Shown here: positions 23,301 through 34,356 of the stretch, in pieces | Position numbering within the stretch: the first letter of the stretch is position 1 | Layout: each line of letters starts with the position of its first letter | Assembly: GCA_947579605.1 (NCBI GenBank) | Contig: OX388311.1 | Coordinates: forward strand, 31,002,951 to 31,066,950 | Length of the DNA: 64,000 nucleotides | Reading direction: 5' to 3' | DNA from: Athripsodes cinereus | Lineage: Eukaryota; Arthropoda; Insecta; Trichoptera; Leptoceridae | Translations under genes and position numbers: made by a program | The notes under the pieces: model-generated | What the model saw: the letters and a program-made list of their open reading frames with translations, nothing else | Told to the model about the DNA's origin: nothing | The model's database searches: none

Positions 23301-25633
23301 AAATATTGAATAAAAGGAGAGATTACACTAAAACAGTCGTCTTTTTATGTTTGCTCCTTCTCCCGATAATAAATTTGATAATTAAAGGTACAAGCATGAA
23401 TTTCACACTTGTAAGTAACAAAAGTCTTCATAAGGTTAAACTTACTCAGTAAGTCATGTAAAAATGTTTCTACATTATCTTTGCAAGTAGGTACTGCAAT
23501 TATTTTATAAACTGTTGTACAAACGCACTTAATGTTTTATTTATCATTCCTGGAAAATAAACTTGACTCAATTGCTTATCGGAAGTAGTGTTATATGGAT
23601 TGCATCATGTAACACTGTTACAAGCTACACAAATCTTAAAGTCAATATTTTTCAATCGATGTAAGTCAACACTAACAGTTGTATTATGTGTTTTGAGTAG
23701 AAAATTGGTAAGCTATAGCTGGTTAATTATTTAGGCAAAAAATATTACTCTCACTTTAATAAAAAAGTAATAAAACTATACATGCAAATTGTCCTCTCCC
23801 CGCCAATAAAATATTAAGACATTCAGGATGGGTGGGAAGCCTCATCACTGAATTAAGGTGTAAAATTTCAAAAACTTACAGAAAAGAGCGGGACCAATTC
23901 TTTGCGACAACATTTTTTTAAACATCTTTTTAGTTTTGATTTTGTGACTTAATACATTGTTGATGAAACTTAATATTGTGTTTGATAAATATGTGGATAC
24001 ATTATGGTTTTTTCAGTTGTATAATTGATAATTCAATTTACCAGATAAAACTCTGGGGTTTTGTTTACTTACTAAGAAGTGAACAGACATCAATAACGTA
24101 ATTTTACAAAATCACTCATTGTTAGATGGAATGCTTAAACAATCATCATCATCATCTCTGTCAGTCCCTCAATTCTGAGATCGTGACTATCATGCCTCGT
24201 TCTATAGATCATCTGTCTCCACCTCGAGTGACCCTCCGCCATGCGTAAGGTCCCGTGCAGTGAACTTACTATGACCTCCATAATTTGGTTGCACCACCTT
24301 GCTGCTACTGGGTCCCTTCCACAGCCTACTCTTTACAGGTTCTCAGGCTAGTTTTTATTTGTTACTCAAGATGTGGACAAAATTTGTTAACTGTAAAATT
24401 TCGGATAAATGGAAGTCTTCAGACTTCTGCGCTGCGCATCCGGGTGGTCGGTGGGTCCTTCAATGTATGTTACTCAAGATGACTGTATTTTAATTGATTA
24501 AAAAATGTTTCAAAAACAAACAAATCAATAATAAGCTCGCCAATTGCTAATGATTTTTTTTTGATCAATAAAGTGTTATAATTATTATTATTAATAGATT
24601 TTAACAGTGTTTTAATTATAATAATCTTTAATAATTGATTCCCACAAAGTTACGCTTGAAAATAAAGAATATTTTTATTATTCTTTTCGTTTGTTTTCAG
24701 GTGTTGAATCTGAGCTTCTCACAAATAATTCAACTGCATGAATCTACCTTCAGTGGCCTTCCTTATTTGGAAGTGCTTAATTTAAATGGTAACAATATGG
24801 TGTCCTTGCAGATAAATGTTCTTCAAACAATGACCAAATTAAAATCTCTCTCTTTAAACGACAACAACTGGAGATGTAATCTTGGATTCAACGAAGTTCA
24901 AAATTGGCTACTGAAAAGACGAATCGATTTTCTAACACAGTGCGGAACAAAGAAATCGGAAAAAATGGTATTATTGCCACCGAAAGACATAGAAGAAGAC
25001 ATTACAACTGAAAGAGATTTGAGAGAAGTATGGAAATTGTTTGATGATGAAGAACAACAACAAGAGAAAAAATATCAATCAAAAAAAGAAAATAAGTCAA
25101 ACGTTAATACTACAGATTTTTTTGATACTTCTCAATCGTTTGCTGAATCATTCAATAAAAAGGTGCCACCATTTTTGAGTATGGTAATGGGATTGTTACT
25201 CGGTATTTTAATAGGGATGTTTACAACATACTTTTGGATGAGTGAAATATGCAGTTGTAGAAAATGGAAAAGGAGACCTGATTCACTTGACACTCCGAGA
25301 AATGGAAGACGCCGTCGTCATCTGTTATTAAATAATACCTCTATGCCTCATGCGGATACTCCTCCACTATTACGAAGAGAGATTTCAAATAATGAAGTAT
25401 TTCTTAGAAGTCATTCATGGGAAACGGGTCCTGTTCATGAACCTACGACACCAAGACCTAGATTGATCTTACAAGATGTTAACGAAATGCGTTATATTCC
25501 GAGACCTAGGGCAGAGACACCACCCCCTCCATATTCTGACTGCGCAAATGACAACATAGTTTCAAACAACAATGCTCAAAATATTAATAGTAACAACAGT
25601 GAAAATATTGAAAACAATAATGAGACAACTTAA
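17326..25633 (+). CDS. Leucine-rich-repeat single-pass transmembrane protein
   Basis: Three exons, 17326-17565, 22105-22362 and 24701-25633, all phase 0, give 476 codons. A hydrophobic signal peptide follows the start (a second ATG lies 12 bp downstream). Next is a cysteine cap of LRRNT type (CPMECVC) and about five or six LRRs (LDLSENRI, INLSRNRL, IDLSHNNF, LNLSFSQI, LNLNGNNM, LSLNDNNW). The C-terminal flank has WRC and a later QCG, like a short LRRCT. An acidic, Gln/Lys-rich juxtamembrane stretch leads to one helix near residues 322-347. The cytoplasmic tail of about 130 residues is Arg-rich, then Asn-rich, with PPPPYSD near residue 440, a PPxY WW-domain ligand. The topology suggests a cell-surface adhesion or receptor protein. 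I do not recognise a named orthologue. Introns 1 and 2 carry LINE and SINE insertions. A possible AATAAA lies at 25684-25689. Confidence 0.9.
17651..18392 (-). mobile_element. LINE with RNase H domain, 5'-truncated, flanked by 17-bp target duplication
   Basis: The frame gives an RNase H (LSDSQAAIKAL, VTLLWVPGHIGVEGNERADK) and then a CRFC...H...C zinc-like C-terminus, typical of I/LOA-type LINEs. CTCAGACTATTGACTTA occurs at 17634-17650 and again at 18393-18409, a perfect 17-bp target-site duplication. The 3' tail is a TAA repeat in element orientation. The frame is open over about 205 codons. It sits in intron 1 of the LRR gene, antisense to it. Confidence 0.93.
18660..18898 (+). repeat. SINE-A copy, near full length
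   Basis: Good type copy: TGGCAAAGAATTCG, TGTAAGTTTTTGAGTGTC, CGTAAAAGGCAGGTG, CGAAGAGGTTTGCCACCCAT, then GCAGCTGGTCTGCTGGCTAC and GATATGCCGTAATGATG with a TAG tail. Confidence 0.75.
19195..19440 (+). repeat. SINE-A copy interrupted by an insertion of about 110 bp
   Basis: SINE-A sequence stops after CATGTAGTT near 19276 and resumes at CACTGGCTTTCCC near 19395. The insert ends in AATAAAGTGTTTATTATTATT, a retroposon-like 3' end. TATGTCC at both junctions is a likely target duplication. Confidence 0.6.
19560..20170 (-). mobile_element. Second RNase H LINE lineage, pseudogenised
   Basis: Minus-strand translation gives RWVPGHSNYESNEEADK and TYGPEP, then after a frameshift SRDFLELNKEILR, LTGHCRL and CRFCMNEHETPLHLL. 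Related to 17651-18392 but clearly diverged. Its last 180 bp occur again at 36022-36205. Confidence 0.8.
21780..21870 (+). mobile_element. RTE-A LINE 3' end, about 90 bp
   Basis: GTTCCGTTTTCTCTGCCTAC, then CCCACTTGGGATACGG; it abuts a SINE-A copy. Confidence 0.6.
21885..22065 (+). repeat. SINE-A copy, partial
   Basis: TTGTGAAGTCCCCG, CTGTAAAAGGCG, CAGAAAGGACGACTTGCATA, GATCCGCTGGCTCCCTCAC. It ends about 40 bp before LRR exon 2. Confidence 0.6.
22476..22900 (-). mobile_element. RTE-B LINE fragment
   Basis: Minus-strand translation shows FEMWCWRRLLHIPWTA, then GVEGRRSRGRIPTRWSDHV with frameshifts between, the C-terminal end of an RTE-type reverse transcriptase. It lies in intron 2 of the LRR gene. 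Confidence 0.75.
23815..23925 (-). repeat. SINE-A copy, partial
   Basis: AAGACATTCAGGATGGGTGG, then CATCACTGAATTAAG and AAAACTTACAGAAAAGAG, reversed SINE-A. Confidence 0.6.
24143..24330 (-). mobile_element. RTE-B LINE 3' end with ATC tail
   Basis: ATCATCATCATC tail (reverse of GAT units), then TCAGTCCCTCAATTCTGAG and the coding remnant that also occurs at 25815 and 37750. Confidence 0.65.
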
Positions 25634-25814
25634 AGTGAAGTGAACACGGTGCAACCTTTAAAACTGACTACTGTTTTAAGTGAAATAAAACAAATTCCAA
25701 AGATAACTGATAAAAGCAGTATTTTACTCTTAACTTTTGAAAAAACATATTGTTTTAAGCAGTATTTTATTATAATCTTAGGAAAAATATGTTGTGTTTT
25801 AAGCAGTATTTTAA

Positions 25815-25925
25815 TACCATCATCATCATCTCCGTCAGTCACTCAATTCTGAGCATTGTGACTATCATGCATCATTCCATAGACTATCTGTATCACCACC
25901 TAGAGCAATCCTCCACCATAACTTT
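25815..25925 (-). mobile_element. RTE-B LINE 3' end
   Basis: CATCATCATC tail and GTCACTCAATTCTGAGCAT match 24143-24330. It lies about 180 bp past the LRR gene stop. Confidence 0.6.
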
Positions 25926-27436
25926 CTTATAACTTTAAAAAAAATATATTTTAAGCAACTTTTGTAAATATTTGTTATGTCATATCGTAGTCTTTCACGG
26001 TCGGCATTATAAAGTCTAACTCATTCCTGGCTGTATAGCCATGGTCTGATGGGCAGAAAAGCTCCTGATGTTTCGCCTTCAGTTATGGTAGACTGCTCCA
26101 GGGAGGAGGGAGGGAGTTGGTGTAGATGCTTAGCTGACTTGCACTGCAACTGGAGGTGTGACGATGAGGTAAGGGACACAGTCCTCTTCTCCATTGTCTC
26201 ACAGGAAGCTCAACTAACTCAGTATCATTTGAGACTCCTGTGAGAAAAGGCCAACAAGTTTATTGTATAATTTAATTTTGTATGAATTCACGAAATATTT
26301 TAAATCTTAGAAATGTAACGTTAAACTTGACATTCATTTGGTTATAATTTAAAATTAACATTTATTTTTTATAGTGTTATTCTTAAATCTAACTCAACAT
26401 ATTGTCTCGTTATCAAGATCCCATGTTGTGGCTGTTTTTTGCTCGAATCAAAAACTGTCAGTGACGTAGGGATCCTGATGAACAGGCAACATGATAAGGA
26501 CCGAGAAAACCCGAAGAATTATTTAACTTTGTAAAGTTTAATATATTTATATTACTATATAAATATATTAAAAACTATGTGTAGGTAGTCATTTAATTAA
26601 GATACAGAATGTTTTATGTAAAAGACTTTTGTTTGTATGCAGATCTTAATTTAAACTAATCTTAATACTTAATTAAAAGTACCCAAAGATAATTTTCTGT
26701 GATAGAAATGAAAAAACTTAATTATTATGTAAGATTAAGGTCTAATATTTCAACGTGCCCTTATCCTAAACTAGACCTTAATTTGGTTAAATTTACTATT
26801 GCATCCAATAAACTTTTTACACTAAAACATAAGAGACAGATAGAGAGATCTTCAGTGATTTATAAAAGCCTTTATGACTAGGTGTTTTTTATCATTACTT
26901 TTGAAATTTGATGTCTAATGTTCAAATATTCACTCATCCATTTTGTCTTTTAGGACACCATACCTACCAACGTATCACTGAGATTCACTCTTATTTTAAA
27001 AAGCAAATTTAACCAAATTTAAGGCAAGCTCAGAATAAGTGTCACACTAAGGGGATATTGTAATACTGGGTCTAAGATTCTATTCCAAAGAAATATTTAA
27101 TAATTTATGGGAGGCTTTCAAATGACTTAATTAATATTTTCTATATCCTTTTTTCTTTAAATATACATATAAATAAAAATAAGCAACGAAGAGGAATTGT
27201 TGATTGAGTCTGGATCTTTCTTATTATGACAAAAGGTGGCCATTTTGTTTTTAAAATAAGCCACCATTTTGAGAAAATGCTGTCAAAATGTAATGAATAA
27301 AAAGTAATAAAAATGACATTAGTTTAGAACAACAATGCTTTAAGTAGATAAAAAATGTAAGATACATTGATATATATTATATCGTAGAAATGTGTAATGA
27401 ACACTAATTTTAATAGTTTATTGATGTTATTTATGT

Positions 27437-27688
27437 AAATTTAACATACAAAACTACCATATAAGACTAAGAAAAGACAATATCACGTTATTTGGTAGTG
27501 CTCCCGACAGTACTTAAAACCCGCAACCCATCTTTTTCGCGAGGTGTGCTTTGTCTAATTGAGCAACTGGGCAACATGCTGCAGGCTCCAATATTCTCTC
27601 TTATAAACCCCAACGACAGCTTCATGTGTAGGTATTGTAATTATCATTATTTTCTTAGCATTATATGGTAGTTTTGTGTGTTAAATTT
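27437..27688. mobile_element. Element with 37-bp inverted repeats around a GC-richer tRNA-like core
   Basis: Arms 27437-27473 and 27652-27688 (AAATTTAACATACAAAAC type) match at about 34 of 37 positions. The core near 27494-27572, read on the minus strand, has a D-arm-like TTGCTCAATTAGAC and later a T-arm-like GCGGGTTTTAAGT, but no good B-box. Confidence 0.6.
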
Positions 27689-28584
27689 TCAATTTTTTAT
27701 AGTATTTGAGACTTATATTAAATTTGCTCAAGACAAACAATTTGTCATAAAAGTCCTATTTTCATATTTTATTTTTAAAATAGAGTACATAATTTTGGAT
27801 TTATGTTGTACAAATACATGGTAAAATAGATCAAATGCGGGATTGTATTTAGAATTACATTACAGTATTTTACATAGTAAATATTGTTGTGCAATTTTTT
27901 TTTGAAATTAATTATCCGGATTATATTTTTGCACAATGTGTTGATATTAAAACATTAAATAAATAAAATACCTTTAAAGAGGAATGCGAAATATTAATTT
28001 TAAATTTAAAAAAAGGCTTATTCGGACATTAAAATCATTATTTGTGGGTAAATAATTAGATCAAGCCTTTACTGATTATTTATGTGAAATATAACTTTTA
28101 AAAATAACATCGCACAGCAATAAATAGTTCAAGCAATGATCTAAATGTTGTAATGAACAGTTCTTTTATAGAGCATGCCAAAATAAAAATATACACACAT
28201 TCCTGATTTTAAATAGGCAACAAAGTTATGTTACATTATCTAGAATTTTTGAATACTTTTAACAAATTGACAATATTAATTTACGTATCTCTATGCAAAG
28301 TTTATACATACATATAAAAATGTATGAATTAAGATTTTCCGCACTGTAATTAATAATAGCTTCATTGATATAAAATCTATTTTTTATGTAAGTCGAATTT
28401 ATATCAAAACGAAAATAAAACAGTTTATCGCATAATGTTTTGTTTTATTGTTGTAACCACAAGTGCTATCTTTACGTTTAGTTTATCATATATATAAACC
28501 ACAGTATCCTGCACGTTACTGCTTCTGAGTTTATACTTTGAACTCAATATAATTTATTAGTTGGGTAAATCGAAACAAGTGTTT

Positions 28585-28670
28585 CGTTCTACTATAGACT
28601 AAACAACACGAGAGTTCTACTATAAACTAAACAACACGAGAGTTCTACTATAGACTAAACAACACAACAT
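28585..28670. repeat. 28-bp tandem repeat, three copies
   Basis: Unit GTTCTACTATAGACTAAACA plus ACACGAGA, repeated three times with one or two substitutions; the last copy decays. Confidence 0.85.
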
Positions 28671-28679
28671 TATCAATCG

Positions 28680-29095
28680 ATTTTTTATTTATTTCAATAA
28701 AACAAAAATAACAATATATTATTATTATACACTGGACAAATATAACAATATAACAGTTTTTAAACACATAGGAAAATGAAAATATATTTAAAAAAATTAA
28801 TAAGAAAACAAAATATGTATAGAAAAAAATATAGCAGGGTCATTGTTACTTTTGGTCAAGTTACAGGTGTCTATTGTCAGTGTTGAGTTTTAATGTCCTT
28901 GCGTATCTTATCCTTCTTTTGAAAATGTTAAGACTCCTAGCATCCTTCAAACATGCAGGTAGGCTGCTGAACAATTTGATGGATGTATTATGTCTTTTAT
29001 TTGTTCTCAGGAGGTTCATTAAAATCATTGTTTGATAATGACTCCATAAACCGAAAGACAACTTTCTCGCATTTTTAAATCTACAGTAGAATGAA
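28680..29095 (-). mobile_element. CR1/Jockey-like LINE 3' end
   Basis: Minus-strand frame 29061-28861 reads NKRHNTSIKLFSSLPACLK, then LNIFKRRIR, the usual terminus of CR1/Jockey-type reverse transcriptases, followed by an AATAAATAAA-type tail in element orientation. Confidence 0.6.
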
Positions 29096-29444
29096 ACTCT
29101 TGTATCAATTTACTAGTTGTGTATCAATTCTATAAATATATTTATTATTTATTATTGGATCACTTATATTGCGCTGTTTTTGTAATGTAATCACTTCAAG
29201 AGCGCATTTACAATATTGTTTGTCACTTGAATTCATTTTTATTACTTTTAAAACACAAATCATGTAAACTATTTTTATTGTCACAAATTGTAGGCATTAG
29301 ATTTAATTTTAATAAAATTTATCACTTAATTTTAAGAAACAAACACAAAAAACAAAACTATCAAATAAAAAAAAAACACTTTATTTTAGTCGGAAAATAA
29401 AAATAAATTAAAAACTTAATTGATAAACTATTATATTTAATTAA

Positions 29445-29550
29445 AAAATACTACTACTACTACTACTATACCATCACGGCATATCCCACAAGTGGGGTAG
29501 CCAGCAGACCAGCTGCATGTAAGAAACATGGAAGCTTAAAAAATTGGAGA
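29445..29550 (-). repeat. SINE-A 3' end with TAG-repeat tail
   Basis: CTACTACTACTATACCATCA, then CGGCATATCCCACAAGTGGG and GTAGCCAGCAGACCAGC: the cleanest reversed SINE-A terminus. Confidence 0.75.
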
Positions 29551-30177
29551 TGTTATATTATTAATAAGTAGAGTTTTTATGACATCTCCATCAGCAGTTT
29601 TGTAAAACTTCATAAAGAGTGTGATGTAGGACAGCCTATCAACTGACAAAATTAAAAATAAATTTATAGAATGAATAAATCATTGAATGAGGTTGTTCTT
29701 CATTAAAACAGTGGGCTTTCACTTTTGGATGTTTATTTCATAATGTTTTGAATGTTGACTGAGCTACTGAGCCTTACAATTCTTTATAATACAAATAATA
29801 TGTAGTATGAAGTTAGTTCCAAATGATTCTACATAAAACTAGCGCCTCTGGTGGCAGAAAAATGAACTTGAATGGCATTGTGGAAAATTTGAAATTATGT
29901 TTCCACCGAATCTCACCAGAATGTGTCTTGGTTCTATGAACAGAGAAATGATGTTTTTGCTATGCTAAAATATTCAGCAGCTACAGCTAACACAATCTGT
30001 TCACTGTGTCAGTGTTTAGGTAGTAGAATTCCATAAACAAATAAATATTTTCTATACTATATTGATTTTCATCGAACAAATTCCATTTGGTTTGCCAATG
30101 TCCTTGAAAGATGAAAGACATTTGTCAATAAATATCAATGTAGTAGAATAAAACATTTATTTTTGATTACAATAACA

Positions 30178-30373
30178 CAAGATGAATTGAAAAAAAAAAA
30201 CAGTATGTAGCTAACTTCCAGATAACTTTTATAAACTTCACTTACTAGTATTCGGAGACTCTCGACTCCATCGTCAGGCGATTTGTAAAAATAATAAGAA
30301 TACTAGTAAGCGAAGTTAATAAAAGTTATTTGGAAGTCAACTACGTACTGTGTTTTTTTTTCAATTCATCTTG
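30178..30373. mobile_element. Foldback element with about 76-bp arms
   Basis: Arms 30178-30253 and 30298-30373 are inverted copies (CAAGATGAATTG..., AACTTCACTTACTAGTATTC) with few mismatches, around a 44-bp spacer. The 14-bp direct repeat TTACAATAACACAA occurs at 30167-30180 and 30418-30431. Confidence 0.8.
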
Positions 30374-31091
30374 AAATGGACTTTCAACAAGTCCCTTCCG
30401 TCAATAACATCGAAATTTTACAATAACACAATTTATAACTTCACTGGGGGCACAGGGACAGGGCAGAGCCCAGCCTACTACTAGGTACTCCTCTGTGCGC
30501 CAATTGGGTCATCTATCCTCTTTGACGTTGTGCGCATTAGTGCGTCATGAAAGAGGAACGTCTTATCCTAGAAAAATGATTTTACAGAACAGAAAATATG
30601 TACAGGTAAAATAAATAAGAAAGATATAATATTAATGATTTAAAAATATATTGATTTAATTTTAATATAAAACTATAATCAATGATAGAAAATATTATAT
30701 AATATATTAAACATCACTCAAAAAACAATAAAAATGAATAAAACAATATATAATTATATACAAGATTAGCAAATAATATAATTTATGTAAATAAAAAATA
30801 AAATATAATTTTAAATATAAAATAACACTGTTTTATGTTTCTGTCTTTTGTATTTGTACAATTCGAATGTACACTAAAGGATATATACTGCAAACATGCC
30901 TAGCACTTCTATCAACGAATTGGCATCATCAGGGATGAGTATGTTTTATAGGTGCGATACTTAGTACGCATTATATAGTGAAACTTATAATAATAATGTT
31001 ATTTTATATTTTGAATAGTTTAAAATGTTGTTTCCCAATGTTAAAACTGATACATTGAATTCAATCAAAAAAATATAAATTCATTTGTAAA

Positions 31092-31110
31092 ACACACACA
31101 CACACACACG
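31092..31110. repeat. CA dinucleotide microsatellite
   Basis: About nine CA units. Confidence 0.9.
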
Positions 31111-31264
31111 TTAGAAGTAATTTTGTTGATAAAATTTTGAATGGTCATACCGTAAAATAGCATTTCTATACAGTTTAAGAGTGGTTTCTCCTAGATGTAC
31201 AATATGTACAAACAAGTGTTTGTGATCGAACGTGGATGGAATCTTAAAGTGTTTTTTAAAACTA

Positions 31265-31350
31265 AGTATGCAGAAAATGGCATTTGCAGATTTTGCGAGG
31301 AGGAAGCCGAGACTCCTCGGTACCTCTTGGCAGATTGCAAAGCCGAGAGT
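31265..31350 (+). mobile_element. RNase H LINE fragment
   Basis: Plus-strand reading gives CRFCEEEAETPRYLLADCK, the same zinc-like terminus as 17651-18392. Confidence 0.75.
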
Positions 31351-32069
31351 TCTATAAAATTGCATTGAGAAACATCAATGCCAGTATCGAAATCTAATTA
31401 GTTTTTGGTCTCTACTGACATTTTAATGCAAATGTATTTGTCCAGTTTCGATGTCAAACCACACACACATCTATCTTATGATGTATAAATATTATTTTTG
31501 TATTGTAAATTATATAAAAACTGGAATGTAATCTCCAACTATTAGACATATCAAAATTTTAATCATAGATTTATTGATACATTGTCACAAAAAAAATATT
31601 TTATAAGTATAATCAAAACATTTTTAAAAATTTCACAAAAAAAATTTCAGCAACTAACAAAAAGATTAAAATTAAATAAAAATATTGTAAGCTGTCAAAA
31701 ATATGGCACAGTGCCAAAAAAAGGAGCACATATTCCAAAATTCCAAAAATAAATGCTTAAATAATATTTTTAAATGCATTTTTTTATGTACAAAACCACG
31801 GCAAATTTAAAATTATATAAATCCAAAATCATATAACTTTTTATGCATACGTTTATACAACAAACATAATTCCATAATAATATATACATATTTTCATATT
31901 CTCAAAATTGAGCAGAATTCGTTATTTGAAGGATTTGGGAAATTTTCATGAAAAAAGTATTTTTGAAATGGCACTAAATTTTATAAAATCACATCTATAT
32001 TTTATTTAGCTCTATAATGGTTCTCATACCAAAATATGCAATCATGTGTATGGAGGAAACAAATTTGAA

Positions 32070-32333
32070 ATATCGTCGTTGGTTCTATGAAACCTCTTAT
32101 GTGCTCCAAACCAAATTTTAAAGGGGACGCAAAAAACTGTTTTAAAGTCCACAGATCAAGAAATGATATCAAATTTATTATCAAATTCATGTAAAAATTT
32201 TAACGTTTTACATGAAATTGATAATAAATTTGATTATATTTGTTGATCTGTGGACTTAAAAACAGTTTTTTTGCTTCCCCTGTAAAAATTGGTTTGGAGC
32301 ACATAAGAGGTTTCATAGAATCGACGACGATAT
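32070..32333. mobile_element. 264-bp near-perfect hairpin element
   Basis: Left arm 32070-32196 and right arm 32207-32333 are inverted copies of about 127 bp (ATATCGTCGT..., CTTATGTGCTCCAAACCA, CCACAGATCAA) with scattered mismatches and a loop of about 10 bp. No ORF. Confidence 0.88.
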
Positions 32334-32641
32334 GCAAAATAATTACATATTGATCGTCTAGTTTCATAGGCCAACAATTTGTCTAAATTTTTGTCTTCTG
32401 TAAAAAGAGAAATTCATTTGTTTCTATTTCGTGTATTCACTTGATCGCTTAATAATCAATGTTAAACATATAAATTATAAAAAAATCATTATATATTAAG
32501 TATATATTACAACAAAATCACAAACATTCACAAAATTTGAGAAATTTTAGTTTTCATGCAATTATTATTTTACAGACCAAAATTTCTCAAATAGATATGG
32601 CAAACACGAAAACATTTCAAACATAACTCATGTAATTATAT

Positions 32642-33200
32642 ATTAGGGTAAGTTGGAAAGATCGCGCCTTTGCGATAATCTCACCCTTTGTAAATTGATT
32701 GTAAATAATGGGCAACATTCACAAAAAAAAATTTTCAACCCAAAAAATAGTACAGAAAATAAGAAAAATTATGGTGCTTTTTATATTTTTAAATGTGCAT
32801 TTTTAAGGTTTTTATCACCATTTAAAAAAGCAATTTTCGGACTTCGCCGCAAAAAGGTTCACTCGTGGCAGAGCACTGTTTGACAATATCAGGCGCTACA
32901 AACAGTACTAAGAGTGAAATGTGTGGCAATACAAAGTAGCGCTTAGCGACGTCACACTGGAATAAGTCAATAACAGAAAATATGGATTTTCAAAATGAAA
33001 ATAATCAATGAAAAATTTTATTTTATCGTTTCTTATTAGGATATTCGTGATCAGCGTATATTTATTAATATGAATTTATAACATTTATTCATATTCCTCA
33101 CACATGCATGTTCCCCATTTAATTTGAATGCATTTTTCTATAGAACTGTTTGTATTATTATGATCAATGTGCAGTAATGAATGAATAAATAAATAAATTT
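32642..33200 (+). repeat. LINE-tail copy split by a DNA element
   Basis: TTGGAAAGATCGCGCCTTTG to ATTGATTGTAAATA, then element 32708-33118, then TTAATTTGAATGC and an AATAAATAAATAAA tail. The join matches the uninterrupted copies at 14545 and 44632. Confidence 0.65.
32708..33118. mobile_element. ATGGGG-ended DNA element, copy 1 (411 bp)
   Basis: Ends ATGGGCAACATTCA and, inverted, ATGGGGAACATGCATG. It shares most of its length with 43978-44603 (GCCGCAAAAAGG, GACGTCACA, TAGGATATTCGTGAT). Flanking LINE-tail sequence shows the insertion point. Confidence 0.75.
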
Positions 33201-33339
33201 CAATAATCTTCTAAAAAAAGCTATTGTAAGTATGTAAAAATTTAGATTTCTTTGTATTTCTAGAATTGCCAATAAAGACAAGATATTCATTATGGTTGGT
33301 GTGCCTCACTGTGAGTTTAATACAAAGACTGTACATTAA

Positions 33340-33435
33340 CATAACAGTCTCTCACTCAACACACGCCCGTCTTTGAGAATTTGATCCACATGATCTAGTC
33401 ATGTAGTTCTTGGATATTCTAGCTTTCTTAGCTAA
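33340..33435 (-). mobile_element. RTE-A LINE fragment
   Basis: CTCACTCAACACACGCCCG, then TTTGAGAATTTGATCCAC, the reversed C-terminal coding stretch of RTE-A. Confidence 0.65.
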
Positions 33436-33479
33436 GGACAAAATGTTTTTTTATGTTGTATAGAATTGTGACACATTAT

Positions 33480-33835
33480 GAATAAGGATATTTTTTGGTA
33501 TAAGGGGCAAGAGTGTATGCGAGAGGAGTGTTTTGGATAGAATACATATAAATAAGTTGCGAAGATTTGGACATATGAAGAGAACGGATGACGAAAAGGG
33601 TGTATTTATCTGAAAGAGAGGGTGCAAGAAAGTGCGGACATCCGAGATCTAAGTGCCTTGATCACTAGATCTCAAGAACCACATATTGAGTTAGAAGCAG
33701 GCATGCATGTATGAAAAATTGTATGAATGTGGAGAAAACGAAAGAAGTATGTAGGGATAGATATATATTTGGCGTTCTGTCCACTCTGCCTACCCCACTT
33801 GGGATACGGCAGCGTGAGGGTATAGTTTAGTAGTA
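33480..33835 (+). mobile_element. RTE-A LINE 3' end, degraded
   Basis: GTATGCGAGAGGAGTGTTTTG, TTGCGAAGATTTGGACAT, then CTGCCTACCCCACTTGGGAT and the start of a TATAG tail. It lies head-to-head with 33340-33435. Confidence 0.8.
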
Positions 33836-34016
33836 ATAATTTTCTGGCAATAAATAACTAAAAAATATCAATACATACTTATTTACAATATTGACAATAC
33901 ATTTTCTTTTCTTTTTTTTGGCATTCCACCCAATGTACGGGTGATTTAGCAATACATTTGTTTGCAATATAATTTTTTCAATACATATTCACAATTAAAC
34001 TTTTAATACATTAGAC

Positions 34017-34356
34017 CAGTGGTTCTTAACCTGGGTTCGATCGAACCCTAGAGGTTCGGTGAGTCAGTCTTGGGGGTTCGGTGAAAATCATTTTAAAGTC
34101 AAGATAGTTTTGCGAGTTGGAAAAAGAAAAAAATACTCCGATAATTCCTTCAAAACTGCCATCACAAGTTTGAAAAACAATGTTGCCAGTTTATTCTAAC
34201 AATCCAAATATTACATTTTGTACACCTATATATAAAAATATACCATGTTATGAATTTGTAAAAATCTAGTTTAATTTTCAAATAAGGAGGGGTTTGGTGA
34301 ATGCATAATATGTAACTGGTGGGGTTCGGTACCTCCAAAAAGGTTAAGAACCACTG
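34017..34356. mobile_element. hAT-type MITE with perfect 8-bp target duplication
   Basis: Terminal repeats CAGTGGTTCTTAACCT and AGGTTAAGAACCACTG. CATTAGAC at 34009-34016 is repeated at 34357-34364. 340 bp, non-coding. Confidence 0.95.

Noticed and set aside
28861..29061. 66-codon minus-strand ORF as a host gene
   Set aside because: Matches the generic end of CR1/Jockey reverse transcriptases and is followed by a LINE-type tail.
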